From positions 1 through 15,072 of the forward strand of contig JAWXUA010000063.1 in NCBI GenBank assembly GCA_044433065.1: a stretch of DNA of 15,072 nt, written 5' to 3'. The notes below the pieces were generated by a model, which saw only the letters and a list, made by a program, of their open reading frames with translations, did not search any database and had not been told where the DNA came from. Positions 1 through 5,802 of the stretch are shown here, in pieces. The stretch comes from Nitratidesulfovibrio sp044433065 (GTDB taxonomy: Bacteria > Desulfobacterota > Desulfovibrionia > Desulfovibrionales > Desulfovibrionaceae). The translations under genes were made by a program, and so were the position numbers. Each line of letters opens with the position of its first letter. Position 1 is the stretch's first letter.

Positions 1-39
1 AAACTCTTGACTATATGTTGTCAGCTTTCCCGATGTCAT
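1..39 (-). CDS. IS3-family transposase OrfA, N-terminal 13 codons (partial)
   Basis: The visible residues are MTSGKLTTYSQEF. The YSxEF sequence a few residues from a basic start is typical of the N-terminus of IS3-family OrfA proteins, where it opens the helix-turn-helix that binds the IS ends. The start was chosen because GGAG lies 7 bases upstream and the terminal repeat lies about 55 bases further out. The gene leaves the window at position 1. Thirteen codons are little to judge by, so the family call leans on the context. Confidence 0.55.
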   Translation of the reverse strand, partial: MTSGKLTTYSQEF

Positions 40-92
40 ACATATTCTCCATTTCGATTTTCAACGATGAGATTAGTAGGGCTCTTTAACGT

Positions 93-117
93 TGTCTACC
101 TAAAGGGGAGCATATCA
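93..117 (-). repeat. IS3-family-like terminal inverted repeat
   Basis: On the minus strand the repeat begins TGATATGCTCCCC and ends near TAGACA. Its outer tip at 117 is one base from the 30-bp repeat at 119-148, so the element appears to have inserted next to or inside that repeat. The partner repeat is not in the window. Confidence 0.5.
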
Positions 118-118
118 G

Positions 119-148
119 AGCTAGGGGGCAAAAAGACATTAAATCAGT
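119..148 (-). repeat. 30-bp inverted repeat, left copy
   Basis: On the minus strand this copy begins ACTGATTTAATG and ends TTGCCCCCTAGCT. It matches the plus strand at 14920-14949 in 29 of 30 positions; the one difference is T here and C there, at the 13th base. The two copies therefore face away from the phage module they enclose. The likely origin is the terminal repeat of a second mobile element, interrupted here by the IS3-like element at 117. A phage or host regulatory repeat is the alternative. Confidence 0.75.
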
Positions 149-154
149 TTTTCC

Positions 155-175
155 TTAGACCTTTTTAGCGGCCAT
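155..175 (-). pseudogene. Possible remnant of the gene after the tail tube (tail chaperone position), 6 codons
   Basis: Six bases after the tail tube stop, with an ACGGG sequence between, an ATG opens the frame MAAKKV and then meets TAA. Contractile phages normally carry the tail assembly chaperone gene right after the tube, and the spacing fits a translationally linked next gene. The frame dies just before the 30-bp repeat at 148, which fits a gene cut by insertion or deletion at this junction. The fragment is too short for any homology and could be chance. Confidence 0.3.
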
Positions 176-181
176 CCCGTT

Positions 182-610
182 TCACAGAATAGGCTCCAAG
201 ATGGTGAGTTCACACGAAATAGGCGAAACATTGTCGTCACCCTGAGAACCACCGCCGCCATCGAATTTCGTGATTTTACACGATTTCAAGGTGTCCGTAA
301 TGTGCCCCATGTCATCGTTGGCATAGGCGACCACAATCACAAAAGGAGCATGATCATAAATACCTCCACCAGAACCGTCCGTGCCGGCAATAGCATCTTT
401 CAAAAGCTCCCAAGCGTCACGGTCAAGCACTATAGAACCACTTGCTTCATAGTTACCGCGGCCGTAGCCAATCGGAACAGAACCGCGGCCATACCGCGCT
501 GTAATAGCTTGCCCGTCAGTGTATTTGATTTCTGAAATACCTACCGCAGTGCCGCTAGGAAGCGTAACGGTAATATCTTCCCAGTCATAATTTCTTCCGT
601 TAATAGCCAT
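182..610 (-). CDS. Phage tail tube protein (Mu gpM-type, contractile tail)
   Basis: The protein forms the inner tube of a contractile tail, stacked as rings inside the sheath. Seen: 142 residues, no signal peptide or membrane segment, an N-terminus with INGRNYDWEDITVTLP, and a YGRGSVPIGYGRGNYEASG stretch (residues about 40-58). This resembles Mu-type tube proteins, which carry a conserved G-x-G-x-x-P-x-G-x-x-x-G loop after the first strands. The length is usual for the family. It starts 8 bases downstream of the sheath stop, and sheath followed by tube is the standard order. An AGGAGG-like sequence precedes the ATG (AGGAGGAAAT). The gene is intact, unlike its sheath partner. Confidence 0.8.
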   Translation of the reverse strand: MAINGRNYDWEDITVTLPSGTAVGISEIKYTDGQAITARYGRGSVPIGYGRGNYEASGSIVLDRDAWELLKDAIAGTDGSGGGIYDHAPFVIVVAYANDDMGHITDTLKSCKITKFDGGGGSQGDDNVSPISCELTILEPIL

Positions 611-618
611 ATTTCCTC

Positions 619-1092
619 CTATTTGATTCGTGGGTCAAAGGCAGCCCCCGCATAACTATAGCTCGTAAACAGCTTGATTGTACGGATGATAGGAATACCA
701 ATGAGCGTTGTTTCCACAGCGACACCGTTGTTGACAATGTCCTGACCACTAGGAATATCCACAACGTAATCAACAAGTTCACGAGGAATAGCGCGCTTCA
801 TCGTATCAAGAGCATTCTCAATGCTTGCCTTAAGGTAGGTAAGACCGCCGCTATCAGAAGGGCGCAAAGGGTCGCCAGCTTCATCATACAAGCTTTTCAG
901 AGCGGCAATGCGTTGCTTGCGTATAGCTTTAAAGGCCGTGCGCAATACTTCTTCATAGCGGAAGTCGCTCGTATCTTCAGCCATAGTTCGAGAGTCGCCC
1001 CAATAAACGCCACTCAATCCTGCATACTTTTTTGCGGTCAAATAAGCTGCACTTTCAAGGACTTGTTGCACAGCTTCAAAACCCTCAGGCAA
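619..1092 (-). pseudogene. C-terminal sheath fragment (out of frame with the N-terminal part)
   Basis: This piece, about 157 residues from MPEGFEAVQQ to the stop, holds the conserved sheath C-terminus, including WGDSRTMAEDTSDFRYEEV and the final beta strand region around IPIIRTIKLFTSYSYAG. The ATG at 1092 is internal to the ancestral frame (S-L-P-E-G in the upstream reading), and no ribosome site precedes it, so independent translation is doubtful. The upstream central piece (1038-1394) belongs to the same protein but ends about 20 residues into the wrong frame. Confidence 0.65.
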
Positions 1093-1394
1093 GCTACGCC
1101 TGCAATAGGGCCATCTTTGACCCGTCCTGCGGCGCGTTGTACGGGAATAGACATGGTGCGTCCTGCTTGAAGGGCAGACATACTGCGAACATGGCTTTCA
1201 CCATTCACGCCTACAATTTCACCATACTGACAACAGACGGTGACGAAACGCCCAGAAAAGTCTTGCCGCTCAGCCAAAAGATATGCCGTAAAATCGTTAA
1301 GGTCTTCATCGGAATAAGGAAGGCGTGTTTCCATTTTGAAATACGTTGGGCGGTGCACATTCCAAAGTTCTTCAGCTTTCGCCTCTGCCGCGGC

Positions 1395-2333
1395 TCAGTC
1401 CACAGAATCCGTTGCCCCTGCAACCACAATAAATTCCACATCATACAAGCTAAGCGGAGATTCAAGGGCTTGCATGACATGAACAATGGAAGGAACAGGA
1501 GCAAGCAAATTGCAGGTATACGTTGTCCCAGCCATAAATGCATCATCGGGAAAACTAATCTTCACGCCGTAATCTGGTACGGTGACAACACCACCAAGCG
1601 GAATAGTTCGTATTTTATCGTAACTATCACCGCCATCAAGCGAAAGTTGGTATGTGCCTTCGTTGCGTTCACCGCTACGTACAATCTGAATCACAAGCTC
1701 TGCGGCGGCAAGAACGCTATCACTTGGCGAATCTTCAGCAATGTCTACGGCAAGAAGAGGACTTGCACTATCGCCAATGCGGCGCACAGGACCAACGGAA
1801 GTACGCACAGTAAAAGTATAGTTTGCGTCTTTGACAAGTTCAGCACCACTAGCAAAAAGAAGTGTTGCGCCGGTGGCGTCGTCGCCTGTACCGATGACAA
1901 TTTGCTCGCGAGCACTTTGGTCGTCTTCAAAGCTTTGACCGCCATCAAAGGATATCTTCACCTTTGCACTAGAAAGAGCGCCGCTCGTTGTTACATGAAC
2001 AACAATGTCACCATTTTTTGCAGGATAGCCCGAAACAGTAGCCGAAGGACCTTCACCGCTTTGCACCACAGGGGAAATATAGCCGCCCACTTGTCCTTGT
2101 GCAGGAACAGCCACGATGATGGGATTTTGCCCACCCGTCGCAAGCATATCTTGCACGCTATCAGCCAAAGGACCCGTATCAAGCATGGCTTTAACGTCGC
2201 TATGTTTACTTATCAGGTACGCCTTGCCCATAGTGCCAAGGGAGCACACGCCCACCACAATGGCTTTACCATCAACACCTTCAGGCACAAGCCCAGAAGT
2301 ACCGTCAACAATGCATTCAAAAACCTCGCCCAT
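1395..2333 (-). CDS. N-terminal sheath fragment (312 residues) with two beta-domain repeats
   Basis: This is the part of the sheath gene translated before the TGA. Residues 1-90 are an alpha/beta segment (GKAIVVGVCS, then NPIIVAVPAQG). Residues about 98-176 and 205-276 are two related beta-rich units. Each holds a hydrophobic strand, an S-x-DGG-x-S-[FY]-[ED]/D turn (ISFDGGQSFED at 128-138; LSLDGGDSYDK at 230-240) and a closing strand with [NT]YT. Residues 283-312 return to the sheath core. The start follows a GGAAGG ribosome site placed in the end of the preceding gene, whose stop overlaps the spacer. A sheath cut here lacks its C-terminal core and should not assemble. Confidence 0.7.
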   Translation of the reverse strand: MGEVFECIVDGTSGLVPEGVDGKAIVVGVCSLGTMGKAYLISKHSDVKAMLDTGPLADSVQDMLATGGQNPIIVAVPAQGQVGGYISPVVQSGEGPSATVSGYPAKNGDIVVHVTTSGALSSAKVKISFDGGQSFEDDQSAREQIVIGTGDDATGATLLFASGAELVKDANYTFTVRTSVGPVRRIGDSASPLLAVDIAEDSPSDSVLAAAELVIQIVRSGERNEGTYQLSLDGGDSYDKIRTIPLGGVVTVPDYGVKISFPDDAFMAGTTYTCNLLAPVPSIVHVMQALESPLSLYDVEFIVVAGATDSVD

Positions 2334-2334
2334 A

Positions 2335-2760
2335 TTATGCCTTCCTTCCCGACATGAAACGGCCGCCGCCCATATGACGATGTTTCAAGCTTTCAAGGGC
2401 GCGTACATAGTCAGCATCGGTAACAAGCTTGTCGTCTTCCCATCCCATAAGGCGAAGTAGGGCCGCTTGCTGCCACGAAGCCACACGGTGGCTATCAGCG
2501 AGTGTAGTAAGGCTTAAAAGCGGAAGGTCCTGTTTGTCGTCGTTACTTGAAGGGCTTTCAACTTGTGCCATACCTTCATCAAGAGGCGGCTCAGAGTGTT
2601 CAATTACAGGCTCAGCGACAGCTTCTGTCTTTACACTTTCGGCCGTTTCGGCAACTTCACCTTGTGCCACGTTTTCATCAGAAAGAGGTTCAAGGTGTGC
2701 AGCTTCTGCTTCCACAGGTTCCACGGTTGCCTTTGCCTTCTGGGTAGTACTCTTGGCCAT
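2335..2760 (-). CDS. Small acidic phage protein between tail terminator and sheath genes (Mu gp38 position), unknown role
   Basis: 141 residues. Residues 1-90 are a charged, Ala/Glu/Val-rich, probably disordered region. It contains an imperfect internal repeat: HLEPLSDENVAQGE (residues about 22-35) and HSEPPLDEGMAQVE (about 55-68). Residues about 95-141 look folded: SHRVASWQQAALLRLMGWEDDKLV, then a DADYVRALESLK helix and a G/R-rich tail. Similar small W-x-x-A-A-L proteins occur in phage structural operons without an assigned reaction. The gene lies 1 base from the sheath start, and its last codons supply the sheath ribosome site. No function is claimed; a minor structural or assembly role is inferred from position only. 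Confidence 0.65.
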   Translation of the reverse strand: MAKSTTQKAKATVEPVEAEAAHLEPLSDENVAQGEVAETAESVKTEAVAEPVIEHSEPPLDEGMAQVESPSSNDDKQDLPLLSLTTLADSHRVASWQQAALLRLMGWEDDKLVTDADYVRALESLKHRHMGGGRFMSGRKA

Positions 2761-2768
2761 AAAAACTC

Positions 2769-3293
2769 CTATATTTTCTGCATGTTTGAAGTAGTAATTT
2801 CTACACTTGGGATAAGCCCCACAGCTTCATCACGGGTAATACGCGATGTGTATGCAATGGTAAAAAGTGTTTCAACTTTGTTGAAAACCTTAATGACGCT
2901 ATTCCCCACGCGCTTATCAGGTGGCCTTGTAAACGTTGCTTCTTCGGCTTTAACAGTCACGTAGTTCCCCCGTGAATCATTAAAACCGCGCGGCAAAGCC
3001 TTGATAAAATCATAAGCAAATGCAGAGAGCCATGCATCGTGTTCTGCAAAAACGGTAGCAACGACATTTTGTGTAACGATATACGCTTCTCGCTTAGGCA
3101 ATTCATCAACCTTAGTACGACGAAGACTAATGGCACGACCAGATTCCGTATACGTCGCTGGCAAAAATTGCAGTTCAAGGCGAGGGCGGGCCAAGGTGAT
3201 ATTATCCGCCGCCGTTTGGGGAATAAGTCGCCCATCGGGCAATCCTGCTTGATACGCGGCACGGCTAATGCTTTGTGTGATACATTCTTGCAT
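2769..3293 (-). CDS. Tail completion/terminator-like protein (Mu gpK/gp37 position)
   Basis: 174 residues, soluble, no membrane segment. In Mu-like phages the gene between the head-neck genes and the sheath encodes the tail terminator that caps the tail and joins it to the head. The mixed alpha/beta sequence fits that class: an N-terminal helix with IRxxL-like spacing, LELQFLPATYTESG, then an antiparallel VVATVFAEHDAWLSAFAYDFIKAL stretch. The assignment rests mainly on gene order, since no short diagnostic motif is seen. Its ATG overlaps the preceding gene's stop by one base (TAATG), which indicates translational coupling. Confidence 0.55.
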   Translation of the reverse strand: MQECITQSISRAAYQAGLPDGRLIPQTAADNITLARPRLELQFLPATYTESGRAISLRRTKVDELPKREAYIVTQNVVATVFAEHDAWLSAFAYDFIKALPRGFNDSRGNYVTVKAEEATFTRPPDKRVGNSVIKVFNKVETLFTIAYTSRITRDEAVGLIPSVEITTSNMQKI

Positions 3294-3724
3294 TATTTCC
3301 CCTTCATCCAGTCAACGATAGTTCCCTGAATTTCCTCGTGGTCATCTTTGGAAATGCCAAGATAGGGACGTGCAGGAAGAGTAACACTGTGGCCACGTCC
3401 TGCCTTACCGCCTTTCTGGTGAATACGAGCATAAGGAAGATTGCTCCCCACCATGACGGAGCTAGAAGTTGTGGCGCGGTCAATGGAATTTCGTAAAGAA
3501 GCGGTGTCCACAAGCGTTTGCCCTTCTTGCTCCACGGCTCGCTTTGACTTTGGCCACTTTCCGCCTTCAGGGTCTTCCTCGTCGCTGAAACGTTTCATTG
3601 TACCAGAAACAAGAACTTCCCCGATGTTTTCCAAAAGTTCGCCCTTGTTTTCTATGCGTTTTTCAAGGCCAGAAAGCATCTTGTCAAAGCCATTCCATTC
3701 AAGGCGCACACCCCTCTTAGCCAT
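3293..3724 (-). CDS. Phage virion morphogenesis protein (Mu gpG / P2 gpS family)
   Basis: 143 residues with the marks of the gpG/gpS tail-completion family: an N-terminal helical region, P-x-GGKWPKSK (residues 52-61), L-V-D-T-x-x-L-R-N-S-I (71-81), Y-A-R-I-H-Q-K-GG (98-106) and A-R-P-Y-L-G-I (118-124). Proteins of this family act at head-tail joining or tail completion. The gene follows the DUF1320 gene by one base and overlaps the next gene, so it sits within a tight translational block. Length and motifs are normal and no lesion is seen. Confidence 0.85.
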   Translation of the reverse strand: MAKRGVRLEWNGFDKMLSGLEKRIENKGELLENIGEVLVSGTMKRFSDEEDPEGGKWPKSKRAVEQEGQTLVDTASLRNSIDRATTSSSVMVGSNLPYARIHQKGGKAGRGHSVTLPARPYLGISKDDHEEIQGTIVDWMKGK

Positions 3725-3725
3725 A

Positions 3726-4151
3726 TTAGAAGCCTCTCAAATCAAAAAATGGACCTCGACTGACAACAGCAATACTGGCGTCTTCTCTGTCTGCATTAGC
3801 TTCAGGCAAGGGAAGCTTCACAGTGCCTGCCGCAATCTTGGTGAGCATGTCCGTGCAGTATTTCCATTGCTTCTGTAGGGGAATCCACTCGTTATCCGTG
3901 CTGCCTTCAGTGGTCACAAGCGTGGTGATAGCCGAAACAATACGGTAGGCGCTCAGTGTCGCCGCAATGTATCGAACAAGGTCAGGCGTGCGGTCCCAAG
4001 GTTGCGGATAGCGATATGAAAGCATGTCGGCAATTTCTTGTGAAACCGCCTCCATCGTCCGCTCAATAATGCCTGTGTTTTGCGCTTCATAAGCGGACGC
4101 ATATCCTTCCAAAAGAAAGTCCGTAACGTTTTCGCGTGCACAAAAAAGCAT
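3726..4151 (-). CDS. Neck/head-tail connector protein, DUF1320 family (Mu gp36/gpJ-type)
   Basis: 141 residues, all helical in appearance. The sequence has the DUF1320 pattern: an N-terminal VTDFLLEGYA, a helix with EIADMLSYRYPQPWDRTPDLVRYIAATLSAYRI (about 40-73), and a C-terminal GTVKLPLPEANA followed by a short tail ending FFDLRGF. Mu gp36 is thought to lie at the head-tail connector. A strong GGGGGAA sequence lies 3 bases before the ATG. This is the first gene after the hairpin and palindrome at 4172-4248, so it probably opens a neck-tail transcription or processing unit. Confidence 0.8.
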   Translation of the reverse strand: MLFCARENVTDFLLEGYASAYEAQNTGIIERTMEAVSQEIADMLSYRYPQPWDRTPDLVRYIAATLSAYRIVSAITTLVTTEGSTDNEWIPLQKQWKYCTDMLTKIAAGTVKLPLPEANADREDASIAVVSRGPFFDLRGF

Positions 4152-4171
4152 AGCTTCCCCCTATATGACGC

Positions 4172-4198
4172 TTTGAACTAGTTTTGAACTAGTTCAAA
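4172..4198. promoter_or_regulatory. Tandem 11-bp repeat ending in a 16-bp perfect palindrome (operator-like)
   Basis: TTTGAACTAGT occurs twice head to tail at 4172-4182 and 4183-4193. The second copy forms the perfect palindrome TTTGAACTAGTTCAAA at 4183-4198. It lies about 20-45 bases upstream of the DUF1320 start on the minus strand, in the gap between the head and neck-tail genes. The shape suits a dimeric DNA-binding protein. No good -35/-10 pair is seen here, so whether it controls a promoter is open. Confidence 0.45.
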
Positions 4199-4220
4199 TA
4201 TGGTTCTCGGCTATTGGGCC

Positions 4221-4248
4221 GCCCTAAGCTTATTTTGAAGCTCAGGGC
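4221..4248. terminator. Hairpin downstream of the major capsid gene
   Basis: Arms GCCCTAAGCTT (4221-4231) and AAGCTCAGGGC (4238-4248) pair with one A/C mismatch around a 6-base loop. A run of six T (4252-4257) follows on the plus strand only. As an intrinsic terminator it therefore points against the late operon. On the late (minus) strand it would act at most as a processing, attenuating or stability hairpin at the 3' end of the capsid transcript. Confidence 0.5.
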
Positions 4249-4258
4249 GCGTTTTTTA

Positions 4259-5020
4259 CTAAACGACAACCACAGCCTTACACGTCCCCTTAGAAGGACG
4301 AGCAGGTAGCGGCTTGGCTTGACCAATAAGCGTCAAGCCAGAATCATCAGGGCGCATGACGGGCACAATATGTAGCGGCAAGGCAGCGTTGTTTGCAGAA
4401 ATAGAGTCAATGGCGCAATACCACACAGAACCTTGCACATTGGTTGCCGTTGCAAGCATGGTCTTTGAGTCAAGCTTAGGTAGCCACGTCGTTTCGTCGC
4501 TAGGGTCGGGGTACGTTTCATCCATGAAGCGAATAGAATAATTTCCCACCATGATTTTACCCTGCTCAAGCTTCACGGTATACGGTTGGCTATTCTGTAC
4601 GGTGGAAGTAAAATTCTCGACAATGGCAAGAAGCACAGCGACAACATCAGAACCGGCCCAAAACTCTACGTTACCACCAAGGCCAGCTTTTTTGACCTCA
4701 AGCTCCATATCGCGCAACAGGCGGTACACGTCAGGCAACTTGCTTGTAGCGGAAAGCTTTGCCGTAGGCGTATAGCTAAGCGGTGCGCCATAGTCGACTT
4801 CGTAAATCTCAGTGCACCCACCTTCCAATTCTACAGGCCACGTAAGTTTACCTGTAGACATCACCACAGAGCACATTGCTTCCGTCGTGTTCCGAACCGT
4901 TTCGCGGATTTTTTCAATTTTACGGCTACGCCATGCATTCACAGCTTCGGCATTGCCAAGCATGACGCGCAAGTCATTAAGCTCAGAAGCCGTTACAGGA
5001 ATTTTTACCTTTACGGGCAT
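4259..5020 (-). CDS. Major capsid protein, C-terminal fragment (253 residues from internal ATG)
   Basis: This piece runs from MPVKVKIPVTASELNDL to the stop and holds most of the HK97-like core. The ATG at 5020 lies inside a family-conserved stretch, and no ribosome site precedes it (CTTCCATCCT), so it is unlikely to be a natural start. If translated alone it would lack the N-arm needed for capsomer contacts. Confidence 0.6.
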   Translation of the reverse strand: MPVKVKIPVTASELNDLRVMLGNAEAVNAWRSRKIEKIRETVRNTTEAMCSVVMSTGKLTWPVELEGGCTEIYEVDYGAPLSYTPTAKLSATSKLPDVYRLLRDMELEVKKAGLGGNVEFWAGSDVVAVLLAIVENFTSTVQNSQPYTVKLEQGKIMVGNYSIRFMDETYPDPSDETTWLPKLDSKTMLATATNVQGSVWYCAIDSISANNAALPLHIVPVMRPDDSGLTLIGQAKPLPARPSKGTCKAVVVV

Positions 5021-5247
5021 AGGATGGAAGCAGTTTCCCTTCGTAAGGCAATAGGTGTTCCGTCTCGGCGAACGACTGGAACCGTCTGGGTAACAGAAAC
5101 AAGTTCAGACACCCCAATAAGAGACAGTGGATGCGTTGGGCGCTGCTTGAACAAGTTGTTCATAACCGTTGTTTCAAGGGGCGACATGGTTTTTAAATTT
5201 TGAGCAATGGCCGCAGGGGCAAAAATGCCTCGGAGATTAGCAAGCAT
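5011..5247 (-). CDS. Major capsid protein, N-terminal fragment (78 residues)
   Basis: This piece is translated from the genuine capsid start and ends SILCP after entering the wrong frame. It contains the N-arm and first strands of the HK97-like fold but not the core. The same frame stays open upstream to 5475, but that part overlaps the decoration gene in another frame and is low-complexity, so the longer start was not used. Confidence 0.6.
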   Translation of the reverse strand: MLANLRGIFAPAAIAQNLKTMSPLETTVMNNLFKQRPTHPLSLIGVSELVSVTQTVPVVRRDGTPIALRRETASILCP

Positions 5248-5398
5248 ATTTTTTCCTTTTACTCTATCTGCAAATGATGAATTTTTGCGCTCTATCGAGG
5301 AAGACGAGTTTGCTTTGAGGGAGTGTACGTCTTTGGTACATGACCGAAAAAGCAAAGGAAGTCTGACAAAGAGAGAGCCAAAAAGGCGCATTTGATGT
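5248..5398 (-). other. 151-base capsid gene leader
   Basis: This non-coding gap precedes the capsid gene, while the neighbouring head genes are separated by 0-15 bases. It contains an inverted repeat TGTAC-(7)-GTACA at 5324-5340 and the AAAAGGAAA ribosome site next to 5247. No credible -35/-10 pair was found. A leader ahead of the most abundant virion protein could hold a promoter, a processing site or a translation element. Confidence 0.35.
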
Positions 5399-5791
5399 CT
5401 ATACGGAGAAGATTCCAGATTGCATAAGCCGCCCAAGCACCATCTGAGAAGGCGCTTTGCTATCGCCAGTAACAAGCACCCGTGTTTTCACAGTGCCATG
5501 CACAACACAAAGAGCGCTGGTTTCAGCATAGTCCCCAGTAGGATCGCACGGCTTATCGACCACAGCACAAGGCATGACCGTTGCGGCGTCAGTAGACAAA
5601 AACGGCGCATAAGCTACGTCAATGACGGCATCATCGTCGTCTTCAACATCAACGCGCTTTAAAAGCGTGCCTACAGCAAGTTTTGCCGTTACAGTGTCTG
5701 CAAGAGGTAAGGCGTGCAAAATAACAGGGTGATCATCGGTAGCGGCGCGCTCGCCACTTAGTGTATGTCTTCCAAGAAAACCTTCATTCAT
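5399..5791 (-). CDS. Head decoration/stabilisation protein (lambda gpD-type)
   Basis: 130 residues, acidic, soluble. It would trim the outer capsid surface at the local threefold positions and stabilise the expanded head. Seen: a hydrophilic N-terminal arm (NEGFLGRHTLSGERAATDD), a central V-G-T-L-L-K-R-V strand, an alanine-rich AYAPFLSTDAATVMPCAVV stretch, and a C-terminal VHGTVKTRVLV followed by LGRLMQSGIF. That matches the layout of lambda gpD-family proteins from Mu-like prophages. Its place directly before a gpE-type capsid gene and after the protease/scaffold gene supports the call. The gene is intact. Confidence 0.75.
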   Translation of the reverse strand: MNEGFLGRHTLSGERAATDDHPVILHALPLADTVTAKLAVGTLLKRVDVEDDDDAVIDVAYAPFLSTDAATVMPCAVVDKPCDPTGDYAETSALCVVHGTVKTRVLVTGDSKAPSQMVLGRLMQSGIFSV

Positions 5792-5802
5792 AACGGGACT
5801 CC

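Larger units (their letters stand above)
1..117 (-). mobile_element. IS3-family-like insertion sequence, left (orfA) end only, runs off the window
   Basis: Read on the minus strand from position 117, the sequence starts TGATATGCTCCCCTTTAGGT and continues to an end at about 93. This has the form of an IS3-family terminal inverted repeat: TG start, a run of C, then a TAGACA-like inner part. About 55 bases further in there is a GGAG ribosome site (47-50), followed 7 bases later by an ATG (37-39) that opens a frame beginning like an IS3 OrfA. Repeat, leader, ribosome site and start in this order are what the family shows. The rest of the element lies outside the window, so its other end, target duplication and intactness cannot be judged. 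Confidence 0.6.
619..2333 (-). pseudogene. Tail sheath protein (Mu gpL-type), broken by an in-frame TGA and a one-base frameshift
   Basis: The sheath contracts around the tube to drive DNA injection. Three open pieces form one protein. Piece 1 (1395-2333) ends GATDSVD at TGA (1395-1397). The same frame then continues AAAEAKAEELWNVHRPTYF and on to about 1095. Near 1090-1098 the protein-like reading moves to the -1 frame, where SLPEGFEAVQQVLES continues to the stop at 619. With the TGA read as a residue and one base restored, the product would be about 571 residues, longer than Mu L (495) because of two inserted beta domains. The C-terminal part (Y-A-G-x-S-G-V-Y-W, then V-E-T-T-L-I-G-I-P) is typical of sheaths. 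No slippery heptamer is seen at the shift. Decay or sequence error is more likely than recoding. Confidence 0.8.
4259..5247 (-). pseudogene. Major capsid protein (lambda gpE-type), split by a one-base frameshift
   Basis: The protein builds the icosahedral head. Frame 1 (5011-5247) gives the N-terminal arm MLANLRGIFAPAAIAQ and VTQTVPVVRRDGTPIALRRETAS, then stops. The -1 frame continues HPMPVKVKIPVTASELNDL to 4259. Restoring one base gives about 329 residues, close to lambda gpE (341). Family features are present: the R-x-G strand-turn, a long central helix, the Y-x-V-D-Y-G strand, and the C-terminal SGLTLIGQAKPLPARPS. The start ATG (5245-5247) has AAAGG 8 bases upstream. No canonical slippery heptamer is in phase (the codons read CGA AGG GAA ACT), so a deletion or sequence error is more likely than programmed shifting. 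Without repair there is no complete capsid protein in the window. Confidence 0.85.

Noticed and set aside
1380..1397. Selenocysteine at the sheath TGA
   Set aside because: A tail sheath has no redox role, and no convincing SECIS-like stem-loop with a proper apical loop follows. A nonsense mutation is simpler.
1032..2357. A 441-codon open frame on the plus strand opposite the sheath gene
   Set aside because: It mirrors a recognisable sheath coding sequence. Its product is rich in His, Arg, Asn and Cys with no motif, and it lacks a ribosome site. It is a long antisense shadow.
5020..5045. Programmed -1 frameshifting in the capsid gene
   Set aside because: The in-phase codons (CGA AGG GAA ACT GCT TCC) contain no X-XXY-YYZ heptamer, and no clear stimulating hairpin follows. 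It is kept only as a minor possibility.
4586..5203. A 205-codon plus-strand open frame opposite the capsid gene
   Set aside because: It is antisense to capsid sequence, has biased composition and no ribosome site.
5248..5475. Longer start for the capsid N-terminal fragment
   Set aside because: The frame overlaps the decoration gene and encodes low-complexity residues, while the ATG at 5247 has a good ribosome site and a typical capsid start.
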